Origin: Pelagibacterales bacterium SAG-MED49 | Lineage (GTDB): Bacteria > Pseudomonadota > Alphaproteobacteria > Pelagibacterales > Pelagibacteraceae | DNA: 64,000 nucleotides | Assembly: GCA_014653365.1 (NCBI GenBank) | Contig: JACWEQ010000002.1 | Location: 96,542-160,541 of the forward strand | Direction of reading: 5' to 3' | Shown here: piece after piece, positions 21,360 through 35,453 of the stretch | How the letters are laid out: every line of letters starts with the position of its first letter | Position numbering within the stretch: position 1 is the stretch's first letter | Notes under the pieces: model-generated | What the model was told of the DNA's origin: nothing | What the model saw: only the letters and a program-made list of their open reading frames with translations | Database searches by the model: none | Position numbers and translations under genes: made by a program

Positions 21360-21388
21360 TTGAAGACATAATGGTCATATGCTAATTA
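21360..21388 (+). promoter_or_regulatory. Candidate sigma70 promoter for the atp operon
   Basis: TTGAAG (21360-21365), 17-nt spacer, TAATTA (21383-21388), in the 109-bp priA-atpH gap. Confidence 0.35.
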
Positions 21389-21433
21389 GAGCGTGATTTA
21401 AAAAATAATCTTCAACATAACAAAGGTACCAAG

Positions 21434-21991
21434 TTGAGTAAAAATAAGGGATTTTCAATAACTTCAGCTGACAGATATTCTTTAGCTTTGTATGAACTTG
21501 CAAGCGAAAGCAATGTTCTTTCACAAGTAGAAGATCAATCTTTATCTATTTTGAGTTTGATTTCATCAAGTAAAGATTTTTCTAATTTAATTAAAGATCC
21601 AACAAATAACCAAGACGATCTTTTAAAAGTTATTAATGATATTTCTGATAATAATAAATTTGAGAGCTTATTAAAAAGTTTTTTAAGTTTTTTAATTACA
21701 AAAAGACGTTTTTTTTATGTAGAACAAATTTTAAAGAGTTTTATCGAAACATGTTCTCAAAAAAGAGGAGAATTAAAAGCTGAATTAAAGTCTGCAAATG
21801 AACTATCTAGTGATGAAATTTCTAAAATCACAGATGAGCTTACTAAAAACTTTAGTTCTAAAATAAAATTAAACTACAAACATGACGAAAGTTTAATAGG
21901 AGGCTTAGTAGTACAAGTTGGAAGTACTATGGTAGATACCTCAATTAAAAATAAATTACAACAAATCGAAAACAGAATGATAGAGGCATAA
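21434..21991 (+). CDS. atpH: ATP synthase F1 subunit delta
   Basis: 185 aa; TSADRYSLALYELASES; DESLIGGLVVQVGSTMVDTSIKNKLQQI; precedes atpA; TTG start. Confidence 0.93.
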   Translation: MSKNKGFSITSADRYSLALYELASESNVLSQVEDQSLSILSLISSSKDFSNLIKDPTNNQDDLLKVINDISDNNKFESLLKSFLSFLITKRRFFYVEQILKSFIETCSQKRGELKAELKSANELSSDEISKITDELTKNFSSKIKLNYKHDESLIGGLVVQVGSTMVDTSIKNKLQQIENRMIEA

Positions 21992-23527
21992 ATGGAAATA
22001 AATCCTTCAGAAGTAACAAAGATACTAAAAGAACAAATTAAAAATTTTGGAGATAAAGCTGAAGTAACTGAAGTTGGTCAAGTATTATCAGTAGGAGACG
22101 GTATAGCTAGAATTTATGGTCTTGATAATGTTCAAGCTGGAGAGATGGTTGAGTTTGCTGATGGATCTAAAGGTATGGCTTTAAACCTTGAAAGTGAAAA
22201 TGTTGGTGTTGTAATTTTTGGAGATGACAGAAATATTAAAGAAGGTGATACAGTAAAAAGAACTGGAAACATTGTCGATACTCCAGTTGGAAAAGAATTG
22301 TTAGGTAGAGTTGTTGACGGATTAGGAAATCCAATTGATGGTAAAGGACCTTTAGATAAAAGTGTTAAAAAGAGTAGAGTTGAAGTTAAAGCTCCAGGAA
22401 TTATTCCTAGACAGTCAGTTAGTGAGCCCATGCAAACAGGGCTTAAATCTATTGATAGTTTAGTTCCAGTTGGAAGAGGTCAGCGTGAATTAATTATTGG
22501 AGATAGACAAACAGGTAAAACTGCAGTTGCAATTGATGCAATTATAAACCAAAAAAAAATTAATGAATCTGGTGATGAGAAACAAAAACTTTATTGTGTC
22601 TATGTTGCTATTGGTCAGAAAAGATCAACAGTAAGACAAATACAAAAAACACTGGAAGAGGCTGGAGCAATGGAATACACAACAATTGTTGCTGCAACAG
22701 CATCTGACTCTGCACCACTTCAGTTCTTAGCACCTTACACAGGGTGTACAATGGGTGAATATTTTAGAGATAACGGAATGCATGGATTAATTATTTATGA
22801 TGATTTATCTAAGCAGGCTGTTGCTTATAGACAAATGTCTCTATTATTAAGAAGACCTCCAGGACGTGAAGCTTACCCCGGTGATGTATTTTATCTACAT
22901 AGTAGATTATTAGAAAGAGCAGCTAAGTTAAGTGATGAGCATGGAGGAGGTTCTTTAACAGCACTTCCAATTATTGAAACACAAGGTGGTGACGTATCTG
23001 CGTTTATTCCAACTAATGTAATTTCAATTACTGATGGTCAAATTTTCTTAGAAACTGAACTTTTTAACCAAGGGATTAGACCAGCAATTAACGTTGGACT
23101 ATCAGTTTCTAGAGTTGGTTCTTCAGCACAAACAAAAGCTATGAAAAAAGTTTCTGGATCCATGAAATTAGAATTAGCCCAATACAGAGAGATGGCAGCT
23201 TTTGCTCAATTTGGTTCTGATTTAGATGCTTCAACACAGCAACTTTTAAATAGAGGTTCAAAATTGACTGAACTTCTTAAGCAAAAACAATATTCACCAA
23301 TGACAGTTGCCGAACAAGTTATTTCAGTTTTTTGTGGAGTAAAGGGATATTTGGATGATATTGAATTAAAAGATATTGCTGAGTTTGAAAACAAAATCAT
23401 TGAAAAATGTAGGTCTGATAAACCTGAAATAATCGATTCAATTCAAAGTTCAGGTAAACTTGAGGATGATAAAGAAAAATTACTAATTGAAGTAATTACT
23501 CAATTAAAAGAAAATTTTAAATCTTAA
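21992..23527 (+). CDS. atpA: ATP synthase F1 subunit alpha
   Basis: [60 protein letters not shown]. Confidence 0.99.
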   Translation: MEINPSEVTKILKEQIKNFGDKAEVTEVGQVLSVGDGIARIYGLDNVQAGEMVEFADGSKGMALNLESENVGVVIFGDDRNIKEGDTVKRTGNIVDTPVGKELLGRVVDGLGNPIDGKGPLDKSVKKSRVEVKAPGIIPRQSVSEPMQTGLKSIDSLVPVGRGQRELIIGDRQTGKTAVAIDAIINQKKINESGDEKQKLYCVYVAIGQKRSTVRQIQKTLEEAGAMEYTTIVAATASDSAPLQFLAPYTGCTMGEYFRDNGMHGLIIYDDLSKQAVAYRQMSLLLRRPPGREAYPGDVFYLHSRLLERAAKLSDEHGGGSLTALPIIETQGGDVSAFIPTNVISITDGQIFLETELFNQGIRPAINVGLSVSRVGSSAQTKAMKKVSGSMKLELAQYREMAAFAQFGSDLDASTQQLLNRGSKLTELLKQKQYSPMTVAEQVISVFCGVKGYLDDIELKDIAEFENKIIEKCRSDKPEIIDSIQSSGKLEDDKEKLLIEVITQLKENFKS

Positions 23528-23533
23528 TTTATT

Positions 23534-25829
<2,296 letters not shown>

Positions 25830-25830
<1 letters not shown>

Positions 25831-26222
25831 TGAGTGAAGAGTTTAAAGTTGAAATAGTAAATCCAGAAAAATCTTTTTTAGTTAAAGAAGATGTTTCTGA
25901 AGTAGTTGTTCCCGCATTTGAAGGAGAAATGGGAATACTTAAAGACCATATTTCTATAATTTCTTTTTTAAAGCCAGGTATAATTAAAATTTTATCAAAA
26001 TCAGGGGATGAAAATTTTTATGTTGAAGATGGAATTGTTGAATTTAAAAATAACAATCTTTCAATTCTTACAAGCTCTATATTTAATCTTAATGATTTTG
26101 ATAAGACTAAACAACAAGAGTTGCTTAAACAAGCTGAAGATGAAGCGAGTAAGCCAGAGATTAATGATCAATCTAAATATTTAGTAGATCAAAAAGTTGA
26201 AGTATTAAAATCTATTAATTAA
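25830..26222 (+). CDS. atpC: ATP synthase F1 subunit epsilon
   Basis: 130 aa; FKVEIVNPEKSFLVKEDVSEVVVPAFEGEMGILKDHISIISFLKPG; follows atpD. Confidence 0.95.
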
Positions 26223-26691
26223 TAATTTTTTTAATTTTTTCTTTGAGCTCTTTGTAAACATGCAGCTTAAAGTCAACAACAACTTCAGTTATTTGATCAA
26301 GTTCAATCCATTTCCAATCTAAAAACTCTGGATTTTTTGTTTCAACATTTATTTCTTCTTCTTGACCTATAAACCTCATTAAGAACCATTTTTGTTTTTG
26401 ACCCCTATATTTACCTTTCCAAATAATTCCTAACAGGCGATCAGGAAGTTCATATGTTATGGTTCCTTCCAATTCTTTTATTAATTCTACATTCTTAATA
26501 CTAGTTTCCTCTTCTAATTCTCTATAGGCAGCTTTCAAAAAATCTTCGCCTTCATCAACACCACCCTGAGGCATTTGCCAAAAATTTTTTGGATTGTCTA
26601 TTCGTTTTGCAACAAACACTTTATCGCTATTGTTTAACAGAACTATCCCCACTCCACTTCTAAGTGGTAATTCACTTAAATTTTTTTTCAT
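26215..26691 (-). CDS. rppH: RNA pyrophosphohydrolase / Nudix hydrolase
   Basis: Nudix box GGVDEGEDFLKAAYRELEEETSI; FWQMPQGGVDEGE; QKWFLMRFIGQE. Confidence 0.93.
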   Translation of the reverse strand: MKKNLSELPLRSGVGIVLLNNSDKVFVAKRIDNPKNFWQMPQGGVDEGEDFLKAAYRELEEETSIKNVELIKELEGTITYELPDRLLGIIWKGKYRGQKQKWFLMRFIGQEEEINVETKNPEFLDWKWIELDQITEVVVDFKLHVYKELKEKIKKIIN

Positions 26692-26692
26692 A

Positions 26693-27832
26693 TTATCCGT
26701 TAAGTAGTTTGATAGCGTAATTTAGTTGATTGTCAGTATCGGTTTTGATTCTAAAGCTTTCACCTTCTTCGTTAACTTCAATGTCTGGTCGTACTCCAAC
26801 TTCTGATATTGATTTTCCAGAAGGAAGATAATATTTAGCAACTGTTAAACGTATTGCACCCTTATTTTTAAGTGGAATTATGGATTGAACAGACCCTTTG
26901 CCATAACTATTTTCTCCTACTAAAATTGCTCTTTTATGATCTTTAAGAGCACCAGCAACAATTTCAGATGCAGATGCTGAACCATAGTTGATTAAAACTA
27001 ATAAAGTTTTACCGTCCAGAATATCTCCTTTTTTTGCAAACCACTTTCTATTCTCAGATTTTTTTCTACTTTTTGTTGATACAATTTCACCATTTTCTAA
27101 AAAGAAATCTGTAATTTTAATTGCTTGTGATAACAATCCTCCAGGATTATTTCTTAAATCTAAAATGTAAGAACTTAAATTCTTATTCTTTTTTAATTTT
27201 TTAATTTGTTTTTTAATTTGTTGACTACTATTATCATTAAAGGAAGTTAATCTAAGATAACCAATATTATTTTCTAATAGTTCAGATTTAACAGATTGAA
27301 CTTCAATTATTTCTCTAACCACATTAAACGTTAAAGCTTTTTTCACACCTCTTCTTCTAACAGTTAATTCTATTCCTGATCCAACAGGACCCCTCATTAA
27401 ATCAACAGCCTCACTTAAGGATTTACCCTGAACCTGAATATCATTTATTTTAACAATATAATCCCCCGCTTTTAAACCTGCTTTTGATGCAGGTGTATCA
27501 TCAATCGGGGTAATTACTTTTACAACACCAGCTTCCATACTTACCTCAATTCCAAGACCTCCAAATTCACCACTTGTTTCTGTTTGCATCTCTTCAAAAA
27601 TTTCAGGGGACATGTAAGATGAATAAGGATCAAGTGATTGAAGAAGGCCATCAATAGCCGAGTCCATACTTTTAGATTGATTAATTTCATCAACATACTC
27701 TTTATTTATTTTTTCAAGAACTTCTCCAAAAAGATCAATTTTTTTATAAATATCAATCTCTGCTGAATTTACTTTTTCCAAAAAAAGAAATTGAATAAAA
27801 AAAACTATTAAGTAAATTTGAATTTTTTTCAT
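26693..27832 (-). CDS. ctpA: Carboxy-terminal processing protease (S41 family) with PDZ
   Basis: DPYSSYMSPEIFEEMQTETSGEFGGLGIEVSME; YILDLRNNPGGLLSQAI; NYGSASASEIVAGALKDHKRAILVGENSYGKGSVQ. Confidence 0.95.
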   Translation of the reverse strand: MKKIQIYLIVFFIQFLFLEKVNSAEIDIYKKIDLFGEVLEKINKEYVDEINQSKSMDSAIDGLLQSLDPYSSYMSPEIFEEMQTETSGEFGGLGIEVSMEAGVVKVITPIDDTPASKAGLKAGDYIVKINDIQVQGKSLSEAVDLMRGPVGSGIELTVRRRGVKKALTFNVVREIIEVQSVKSELLENNIGYLRLTSFNDNSSQQIKKQIKKLKKNKNLSSYILDLRNNPGGLLSQAIKITDFFLENGEIVSTKSRKKSENRKWFAKKGDILDGKTLLVLINYGSASASEIVAGALKDHKRAILVGENSYGKGSVQSIIPLKNKGAIRLTVAKYYLPSGKSISEVGVRPDIEVNEEGESFRIKTDTDNQLNYAIKLLNG

Positions 27833-28179
27833 ATGATAACTTTCTCTTTTGGAATTAATTCAGACCAAATTTTTTCAAGTTCATAAAACTTTCTTTTTTC
27901 AGGATGAAAGATATGTACAATTAAATCAATTCCATCAACTAGTTTCCATTCACTACTTTCTTTACCTTCTATTTTTGAGTTTTTAAAACCATTATCTTTT
28001 AGTTTTTCCAGGACTTGTTCTGATAAAGACTGAATGTGTCTTGAAGAAGTTCCACTCGCAATAATCATGAAGTCAGCCATTGAGCTCTTATCTTTAAGAT
28101 CAATAGTTACAATATCTTCTGCTTTATTGGTATCCAATGTGTTGATTACAATGTTTTTGAGATCTGAAATTTTATCCAT
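27829..28179 (-). CDS. rsfS: Ribosome silencing factor
   Basis: DKSSMADFMIIASGTSSRHIQSLSEQV; WKLVDGIDLIVHIFHPEKRKFYELEKIW. Confidence 0.95.
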   Translation of the reverse strand: MDKISDLKNIVINTLDTNKAEDIVTIDLKDKSSMADFMIIASGTSSRHIQSLSEQVLEKLKDNGFKNSKIEGKESSEWKLVDGIDLIVHIFHPEKRKFYELEKIWSELIPKEKVII

Positions 28180-28196
28180 TAATTGAAATTAGACTA

Positions 28197-28718
28197 TCAA
28201 ATTTTTCTTAATTGAGAAGATGAAATGTTGACTTTTTCAAACTCAACGAATGTAAGAATACTTTTATTAAGTTCTTTAAATGTCTTTGATTTTAAAGAAC
28301 TTTTTTTGTAACCATGGCGATCAAAAACTAAAATATTACATTTTTGTGAAATTGATTTTGATTTATGCCATTTATGAAAGTTAATTAAGTTATCTGCACC
28401 CATTAAAAAGTAAATTTCTATATTATTATTTTTTTTAATATGATTAATTAAATCAATAGTTTTATTTGATTTAATAACATTTTCATAAAATCTTACTTTT
28501 ATAAATAAGTTTGTTCCAATTATTTTTTTACAATCTTTAATTCTTTTAGATAGTAACGTTTCACTTTCGGCTTTAAATGGATTTTTTTTAGTTATTGCCC
28601 AAATTATTCTTTCTAGATTAAATCGTTTTTTTGCTTCTTTTGAAATTGCCAAATGACCTTTGTGAGCTGGGTCAAATGATCCACCTAATATTCCAACTCT
28701 AATTTTTTTATTATTCAA
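28197..28718 (-). CDS. nadD: Nicotinate-nucleotide adenylyltransferase
   Basis: VGILGGSFDPAHKGHLAISKEA; FLMGADNLINFHKWHKS. Confidence 0.93.
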   Translation of the reverse strand: MNNKKIRVGILGGSFDPAHKGHLAISKEAKKRFNLERIIWAITKKNPFKAESETLLSKRIKDCKKIIGTNLFIKVRFYENVIKSNKTIDLINHIKKNNNIEIYFLMGADNLINFHKWHKSKSISQKCNILVFDRHGYKKSSLKSKTFKELNKSILTFVEFEKVNISSSQLRKI

Positions 28719-28719
28719 A

Positions 28720-29970
28720 TTAGTCTCTTATTTTTCCTTTACTTGAAATTTCATATTTATATGAAACTAATTGTTCTAAACCAACAGGACCTCTTGGTGG
28801 GAGAGTATTCGTTGAAATACCTACTTCTCCTCCAAAACCAAATTCACCACCATCAGCAAATTGAGTTGAAGTATTGTGCATAGCAATAGAACTTTTTATA
28901 TTTTTTAAAAATTGTTGTGCAGTTTTTTTATTTTTAGTAATAATTGCATCTGTATGCATAGTTCCATATTTATTTATATGATTAATAGCGGCTTTAGAGT
29001 TTTTTACAATTTTTACAGAAACAGTTGATGTTAAATATTCTGTCGACCAATCTTTCTCTTTAGCTGGATACAGTTTACCTTTGTAGTATCTTTTTAAAAT
29101 ATTATCGCCGTATATTTTGCAATTCTTATCTTCAAGCTTTTTTAAAATTGGATTACAAAATTTTTTAACTATTTTTTCGTGCATTAGAATTGTTTCTGTT
29201 GCACCACAAATACTAGTGTTTCTTAACTTAGCATTATAAACAATATTTGATGCCATTTTTAATTCCGCATCTTTATCTATGAATGTATGGCAAAGACCTT
29301 CTAAGTGACCAATGATAGGTACTTTTGATAATTCTTGAACTCTTTTTACTAAATTTTTTCCTCCACGTGGTATTATTACATCAATATATTTTTTCATTTT
29401 CGAAAGCATTGTGTCGACCATTTTTCTTTCTTTAGAGTCGACAAATTGAATGAAGTTCTCATCAACTTTATTTCTTTTTAAAGCTCTTCGAAATAATTTT
29501 GCTAAAATTCTATTAGTATTTATTGCCTCTGATCCACCTTTTAAAATTACAGCATTCCCAGATTTAAAACATAGAGCCGCCACATCTGAAGTAACGTTGG
29601 GCCTACTTTCATAAATTACTCCAATAACACCTATTGGTATCGATACTCTTTTAATATTTAATCCATTAGGTCTACTCCATTTTTGTAATGTAATATTTAC
29701 AGGATCCTTCAGTTTTGAAATTTTTTTAATAGAGCTTACAATGCCTTTTAACTTCACCTTATTCACAATTAGTCTATTAATAAGATTTTCTTTTAATCCT
29801 TTGTTTTCAGCAAATTTAATATCTTTTTTATTCTCTCTTAGAATAGATTTTTTTTCCTTATCAATTAATAAAGCGTAGTTATTTAAAACTTTATTTTTTA
29901 TTTTAGTATTTATTTTTATCTCAGAAGCTTTTCTAGCTTTAATACCAATTAAATTCATAAATTTATTCAT
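28720..29970 (-). CDS. proA: Gamma-glutamyl phosphate reductase
   Basis: IPIGVIGVIYESRPNVTSDVAALCFKSGNAVILKGGSEA; HNTSTQFADGGEFGFGGEVGISTNTLPPRGPVGLEQLVSYKY. Confidence 0.97.
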   Translation of the reverse strand: MNKFMNLIGIKARKASEIKINTKIKNKVLNNYALLIDKEKKSILRENKKDIKFAENKGLKENLINRLIVNKVKLKGIVSSIKKISKLKDPVNITLQKWSRPNGLNIKRVSIPIGVIGVIYESRPNVTSDVAALCFKSGNAVILKGGSEAINTNRILAKLFRRALKRNKVDENFIQFVDSKERKMVDTMLSKMKKYIDVIIPRGGKNLVKRVQELSKVPIIGHLEGLCHTFIDKDAELKMASNIVYNAKLRNTSICGATETILMHEKIVKKFCNPILKKLEDKNCKIYGDNILKRYYKGKLYPAKEKDWSTEYLTSTVSVKIVKNSKAAINHINKYGTMHTDAIITKNKKTAQQFLKNIKSSIAMHNTSTQFADGGEFGFGGEVGISTNTLPPRGPVGLEQLVSYKYEISSKGKIRD

Positions 29971-29971
29971 T

Positions 29972-32075
<2,104 letters not shown>

Positions 32076-32078
32076 CTA

Positions 32079-32333
32079 TTAATTGGGTTTTACTGAAACG
32101 AAAGTTCTATCTGCTTTAGATTTTTTGAACACAACTTTACCCTTAACAACTGAAAAAATTGAATGATCTTTGCCCATTCCTACATTTTCGCCAGGAAAAA
32201 TTTTAGTTCCTCTTTGTCTTACAATTATATTTCCAGGTACTACTGTTTCACCACCGTATTTTTTAACACCAAGTCTTCGCCCGGCACTATCTCGTCCGTT
32301 TCTCGATGATCCACCTGCTTTTTTTGTTGCCAT
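32079..32333 (-). CDS. rpmA: 50S ribosomal protein L27
   Basis: [60 protein letters not shown]. Confidence 0.99.
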   Translation of the reverse strand: MATKKAGGSSRNGRDSAGRRLGVKKYGGETVVPGNIIVRQRGTKIFPGENVGMGKDHSIFSVVKGKVVFKKSKADRTFVSVKPN

Positions 32334-32345
32334 AACTTACCTAAT

Positions 32346-32759
32346 TTATTTGCTTGCCACTTCTGTTTTTACTTTTACTTCGGTCTCAACTTTTTTAGTT
32401 GGTTCAACCATTTTTTCTGCTTCTGCTAAAACTTTACTATCTTTAGAAAAAATTTTATTAATTCTAATCATTGTATGTTCTTGTCTATGACCATTTTTTC
32501 TTCTTGAATTGTGTCTTCTTCTTTTTTTGAAGATTAAAATTGTTCTATCTTTGCCATTTTTAATTAAATCAGCTTCTACTTTTGCACCCTCAACATATGG
32601 AGAACCTACTTCTATAGATTTATCATCTCCGTATGCAAGTATTTCGTTAAATTCTATTTTAGACTCAGGTTTTGAATCTGGTAGTTTTTCAATTTTTAAG
32701 ATTTCACCAGCTTTAACTTTATACTGTTTTCCACCTGTTTTGATTACTGCGTATGACAT
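32346..32759 (-). CDS. rplU: 50S ribosomal protein L21
   Basis: MSYAVIKTGGKQYKVKAGEILKIEKL; FKKRRRHNSRRKNGHRQEHTMIRI. Confidence 0.98.
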   Translation of the reverse strand: MSYAVIKTGGKQYKVKAGEILKIEKLPDSKPESKIEFNEILAYGDDKSIEVGSPYVEGAKVEADLIKNGKDRTILIFKKRRRHNSRRKNGHRQEHTMIRINKIFSKDSKVLAEAEKMVEPTKKVETEVKVKTEVASK

Positions 32760-32786
32760 AGTATGAATTTAAATTTAAGTTACCGC

Positions 32787-32814
32787 AATATAGTTGTAGC
32801 AAGGTTTTAGTCAA
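32787..32814 (-). promoter_or_regulatory. Sigma70-like promoter of the rplU-rpmA-obgE-pro operon
   Basis: Minus strand TTGACT (32814-32809), 16-nt spacer, TATATT (32792-32787), about 28 nt before the rplU ATG. Confidence 0.65.
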
Positions 32815-32824
32815 GTCGAATTAA

Positions 32825-33556
32825 TTAGAAATTATCCTTTAAATCTCTCAATTTTGAAAAAGATTCGATATTATTTGCTCTTAAAAATATATTGCATTCT
32901 ATTTCATCTTTTAGAGTAGATGGGATTGAAGGGGTATTATTTTCAAGTTTTTTTTTAATATCTATTATCTTCTTTTGAAGATTTAAATTTGCTGGATCAT
33001 GTTTAATACAAAATTTAGAATTTTGAAGTGTATATTCGTGTCCACAATAAATCTTAGTATCTTCTGGTAGACTTTTTATTTTATTTAAAGAAGAAAACAT
33101 TTGCTCATAAGTGCCTTCAAAAATTCTACCACAACCAAGTGAAAACAATGTGTCTCCAGTAAAGATTAATTTCTCCTTAAAAAAATAAAAACTAATATGG
33201 CCAATAGTATGTCCAGGAATATACATAATTTTTGCTTCAAAATTCTCAGCTTTCCATATTTGATTGTCTTCTACCAAAAAATCAATCTCAGGAATTCTAT
33301 GAGCATCATCCTTGTAGCCAACTACAATAGCATTATATTTTTTCTTTAAATTTATATTGCCTCCAATATGATCAAAATGGTGATGTGTATTTAGAATATA
33401 TTTTAAATTAATATTATTTTTTTCTATAAAGTTTATAACTGGTTCTGCTTCACTAGGATCAACAACACATGCATTATTATTAATTTCATCAATTATCAAA
33501 TAACTGTAATTATCTTGTAAGCATGGAATTATTTCGATTTTCATATTATTTTTCAA
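32825..33556 (-). CDS. gloB: Hydroxyacylglutathione hydrolase (glyoxalase II)
   Basis: THHHFDHIGGN; PGHTIGHISFYF; FTGDTLFSLGCGRIFEGTYEQM; YCGHEYTLQN. Confidence 0.95.
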   Translation of the reverse strand: MKNNMKIEIIPCLQDNYSYLIIDEINNNACVVDPSEAEPVINFIEKNNINLKYILNTHHHFDHIGGNINLKKKYNAIVVGYKDDAHRIPEIDFLVEDNQIWKAENFEAKIMYIPGHTIGHISFYFFKEKLIFTGDTLFSLGCGRIFEGTYEQMFSSLNKIKSLPEDTKIYCGHEYTLQNSKFCIKHDPANLNLQKKIIDIKKKLENNTPSIPSTLKDEIECNIFLRANNIESFSKLRDLKDNF

Positions 33557-34142
33557 TTAAAAAAATCCCCAGATCAGCGAACAAATTTTTAATTCCTAAA
33601 TTAGAATTGTTAATTAGTGAAACATTTTCACTATTTAGTGCAAGTGATTTAAATATTTTAAAATTTCTAGATTTTACAAAATGAACAAAATCTTTAATTG
33701 TACACATGTGTAGATTAGGAGTGTTATACCATTCATCTGGTAACGTTTTAGTTATAGGCATTGTACCTTTGGTTAATAAATGAAGTCTAATTTTCCAGTA
33801 ACCAAAATTAGGAATTGTAACTATTGCTTTATTTCCAACTCTTAATAATTCATTAATTACTAGTTCAGGATTTAAAAATGCTTGAAGTGTTTGACTCAAA
33901 ATAACATAATCAAAAGATTTGTCAGGAAATTGACTTAAATCTTTTTCAGCATTTCCCTCGATAACAGTTAAACCTTTTGCGATACATTTTTGAACTTTGT
34001 CTTTTGAAATTTCTAAACCTCTAATATTAATATTTTTGTTATCTTTCAAAAATTTCATTAAGGTTCCATCTGCACACCCAACATCTAAAACTCTTTTATC
34101 TTTTTCAATTAAATCAGCAATTACTTTAAATTCATTTTTCAT
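33546..34142 (-). CDS. metW: Methionine biosynthesis protein MetW (SAM-dependent methyltransferase fold)
   Basis: VLDVGCADGTLMKFL; DYVILSQTLQAFLNPELVINELLRVGNKAIVTIPNFGYWKIRLHLLTKGTMPITKTLPDEWYNTPNLHMCTIKDF. Confidence 0.95.
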   Translation of the reverse strand: MKNEFKVIADLIEKDKRVLDVGCADGTLMKFLKDNKNINIRGLEISKDKVQKCIAKGLTVIEGNAEKDLSQFPDKSFDYVILSQTLQAFLNPELVINELLRVGNKAIVTIPNFGYWKIRLHLLTKGTMPITKTLPDEWYNTPNLHMCTIKDFVHFVKSRNFKIFKSLALNSENVSLINNSNLGIKNLFADLGIFLIEK

Positions 34143-34144
34143 AA

Positions 34145-35275
34145 TTAATTTTCTGTATAAGATTTATCTAAAAAGTTTTTAAGTGAATTTAAGAAATCTG
34201 GAACATCAAGTAAGAATGAGTCATGTCCCTTGTCTGACTCAATTTCAACAAAACCTACATCAGCACCAATAGCGTTTAAAGCAATTACGATATCTTTATT
34301 TTCCTGAGTTGGGTAAAGCCAATCTGAAGTGAAAGATATTATAAAAAATTTAGCTTCAGTTTCTTTAAAAGCATCTGATAAATTTCCTTTAAATTGTTTA
34401 CCTAAATCAAAGTAATCCATAGCTCTAGTAATATAAAGGTAGCTGTTAGCATCAAATCTATCTACAAAAACTGATCCTTGATATCTAAGATAACTTTCAA
34501 TTTGAAAATCTGCATCAAAACTAAATTTGATATCTTCTCTCTCTTGTAGTTTTCTTCCAAATTTTTCTTGAAGACCTTTTTTTGAAAGATATGTTATATG
34601 GGCAGCCATTCTTGCAACAGCCAAACCTTTATTTGGAACAGTATCTTTAGTATTGTAGTTTCCTTCGTTCCAATTGTTGTCTGCAGTAATTGCTTGTCTA
34701 CCAAGTTCATTGAATGCAATATTTTGAGCTGAATGACTAGAGGTGCATGCAATAGGAATTACAGTTTTAGCTTTACCTGGAAAATTACTAATAAATTGAA
34801 GAACCTGCATGCCTCCCATGGATCCACCAACAACAGAAAAAAGTTTTTCTATTCCAAAGTGATCAAGTAAATTATTCTGTGCATTGACCATATCATTAAT
34901 AGTGATTACTGGAAAATTAGTACCTAAAATTTCTTGTGTATTAGGATCTTTATGACTTGGTCCAAATGAACCCATACATCCACCAATTACATTTGAACAA
35001 ATTACAAAATACTTATTAGTATCAATTGCTTTATCTGGACCTACGGCATAGGACCACCAACCATCTTTATTTGTAATTGGATTTAGACCAGTTACAAATT
35101 GATCACCCGTTAGTGCATGAAAGATTAAAATAGCATTATCTTTGTTTTTATTTAATGACCCATAAGTTTCATAGGCAATTGGAAAATTATTAATTGTTTT
35201 TCCACAATCTAGTTTTAGTGGTTTTTTAACTATTAGAGTTTTTAAATTTATCTCTGTATTCATAATAAAAGTCAT
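34145..35275 (-). CDS. metX: Homoserine O-acetyltransferase
   Basis: [52 protein letters not shown]. An alternative start at the downstream ATG (35263) is possible. Confidence 0.96.
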   Translation of the reverse strand: MTFIMNTEINLKTLIVKKPLKLDCGKTINNFPIAYETYGSLNKNKDNAILIFHALTGDQFVTGLNPITNKDGWWSYAVGPDKAIDTNKYFVICSNVIGGCMGSFGPSHKDPNTQEILGTNFPVITINDMVNAQNNLLDHFGIEKLFSVVGGSMGGMQVLQFISNFPGKAKTVIPIACTSSHSAQNIAFNELGRQAITADNNWNEGNYNTKDTVPNKGLAVARMAAHITYLSKKGLQEKFGRKLQEREDIKFSFDADFQIESYLRYQGSVFVDRFDANSYLYITRAMDYFDLGKQFKGNLSDAFKETEAKFFIISFTSDWLYPTQENKDIVIALNAIGADVGFVEIESDKGHDSFLLDVPDFLNSLKNFLDKSYTEN

Positions 35276-35297
35276 TAATTGAATTGAGAGAAAAAAA

Positions 35298-35347
35298 CAA
35301 TTTTAGCGGTTTTTTTTAAGCGCTCGCAATTCAGTTAAATCAGCGCA
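35298..35347 (-). ncRNA. SAM-II riboswitch (metA/metX-type pseudoknot aptamer)
   Basis: Minus strand TGCGCTGATTTAACTGAATTGCGAGCGCTTAAAAAAAACCGCTAAAATTG: P1 stem GCGCT/AGCGC, conserved GATTTAA and 3' GCTAAAA, very close to the marine metX SAM-II aptamer (GCGCUGAUUUAACCGUAUUGCAAGCGC...GCUAAAA); ~22 nt upstream of metX. Confidence 0.92.
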
Positions 35348-35352
35348 TAAAT

Positions 35353-35381
35353 TTTGTACAAGAAGTTATTTATTATGTCAA
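35353..35381 (-). promoter_or_regulatory. Near-consensus sigma70 promoter for metX-metW-gloB
   Basis: Minus strand TTGACA (35381-35376), 17-nt spacer, TACAAA (35358-35353); predicted start ~35346 coincides with the 5' end of the SAM-II aptamer. Confidence 0.75.
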
Positions 35382-35453
35382 TTATTTTAAAAATTGTCTT
35401 ATTCTATGTAAAAATTTTTAATTTTATCTATAAAGAACCCATAAATTAAAAAT

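Noticed and set aside
27180-27230. Low-complexity TTTTTTAATTT repeats
   Set aside because: Coding for a Lys-rich segment (IKKQIKKLKKNKNL) of CtpA on the minus strand; compositional.
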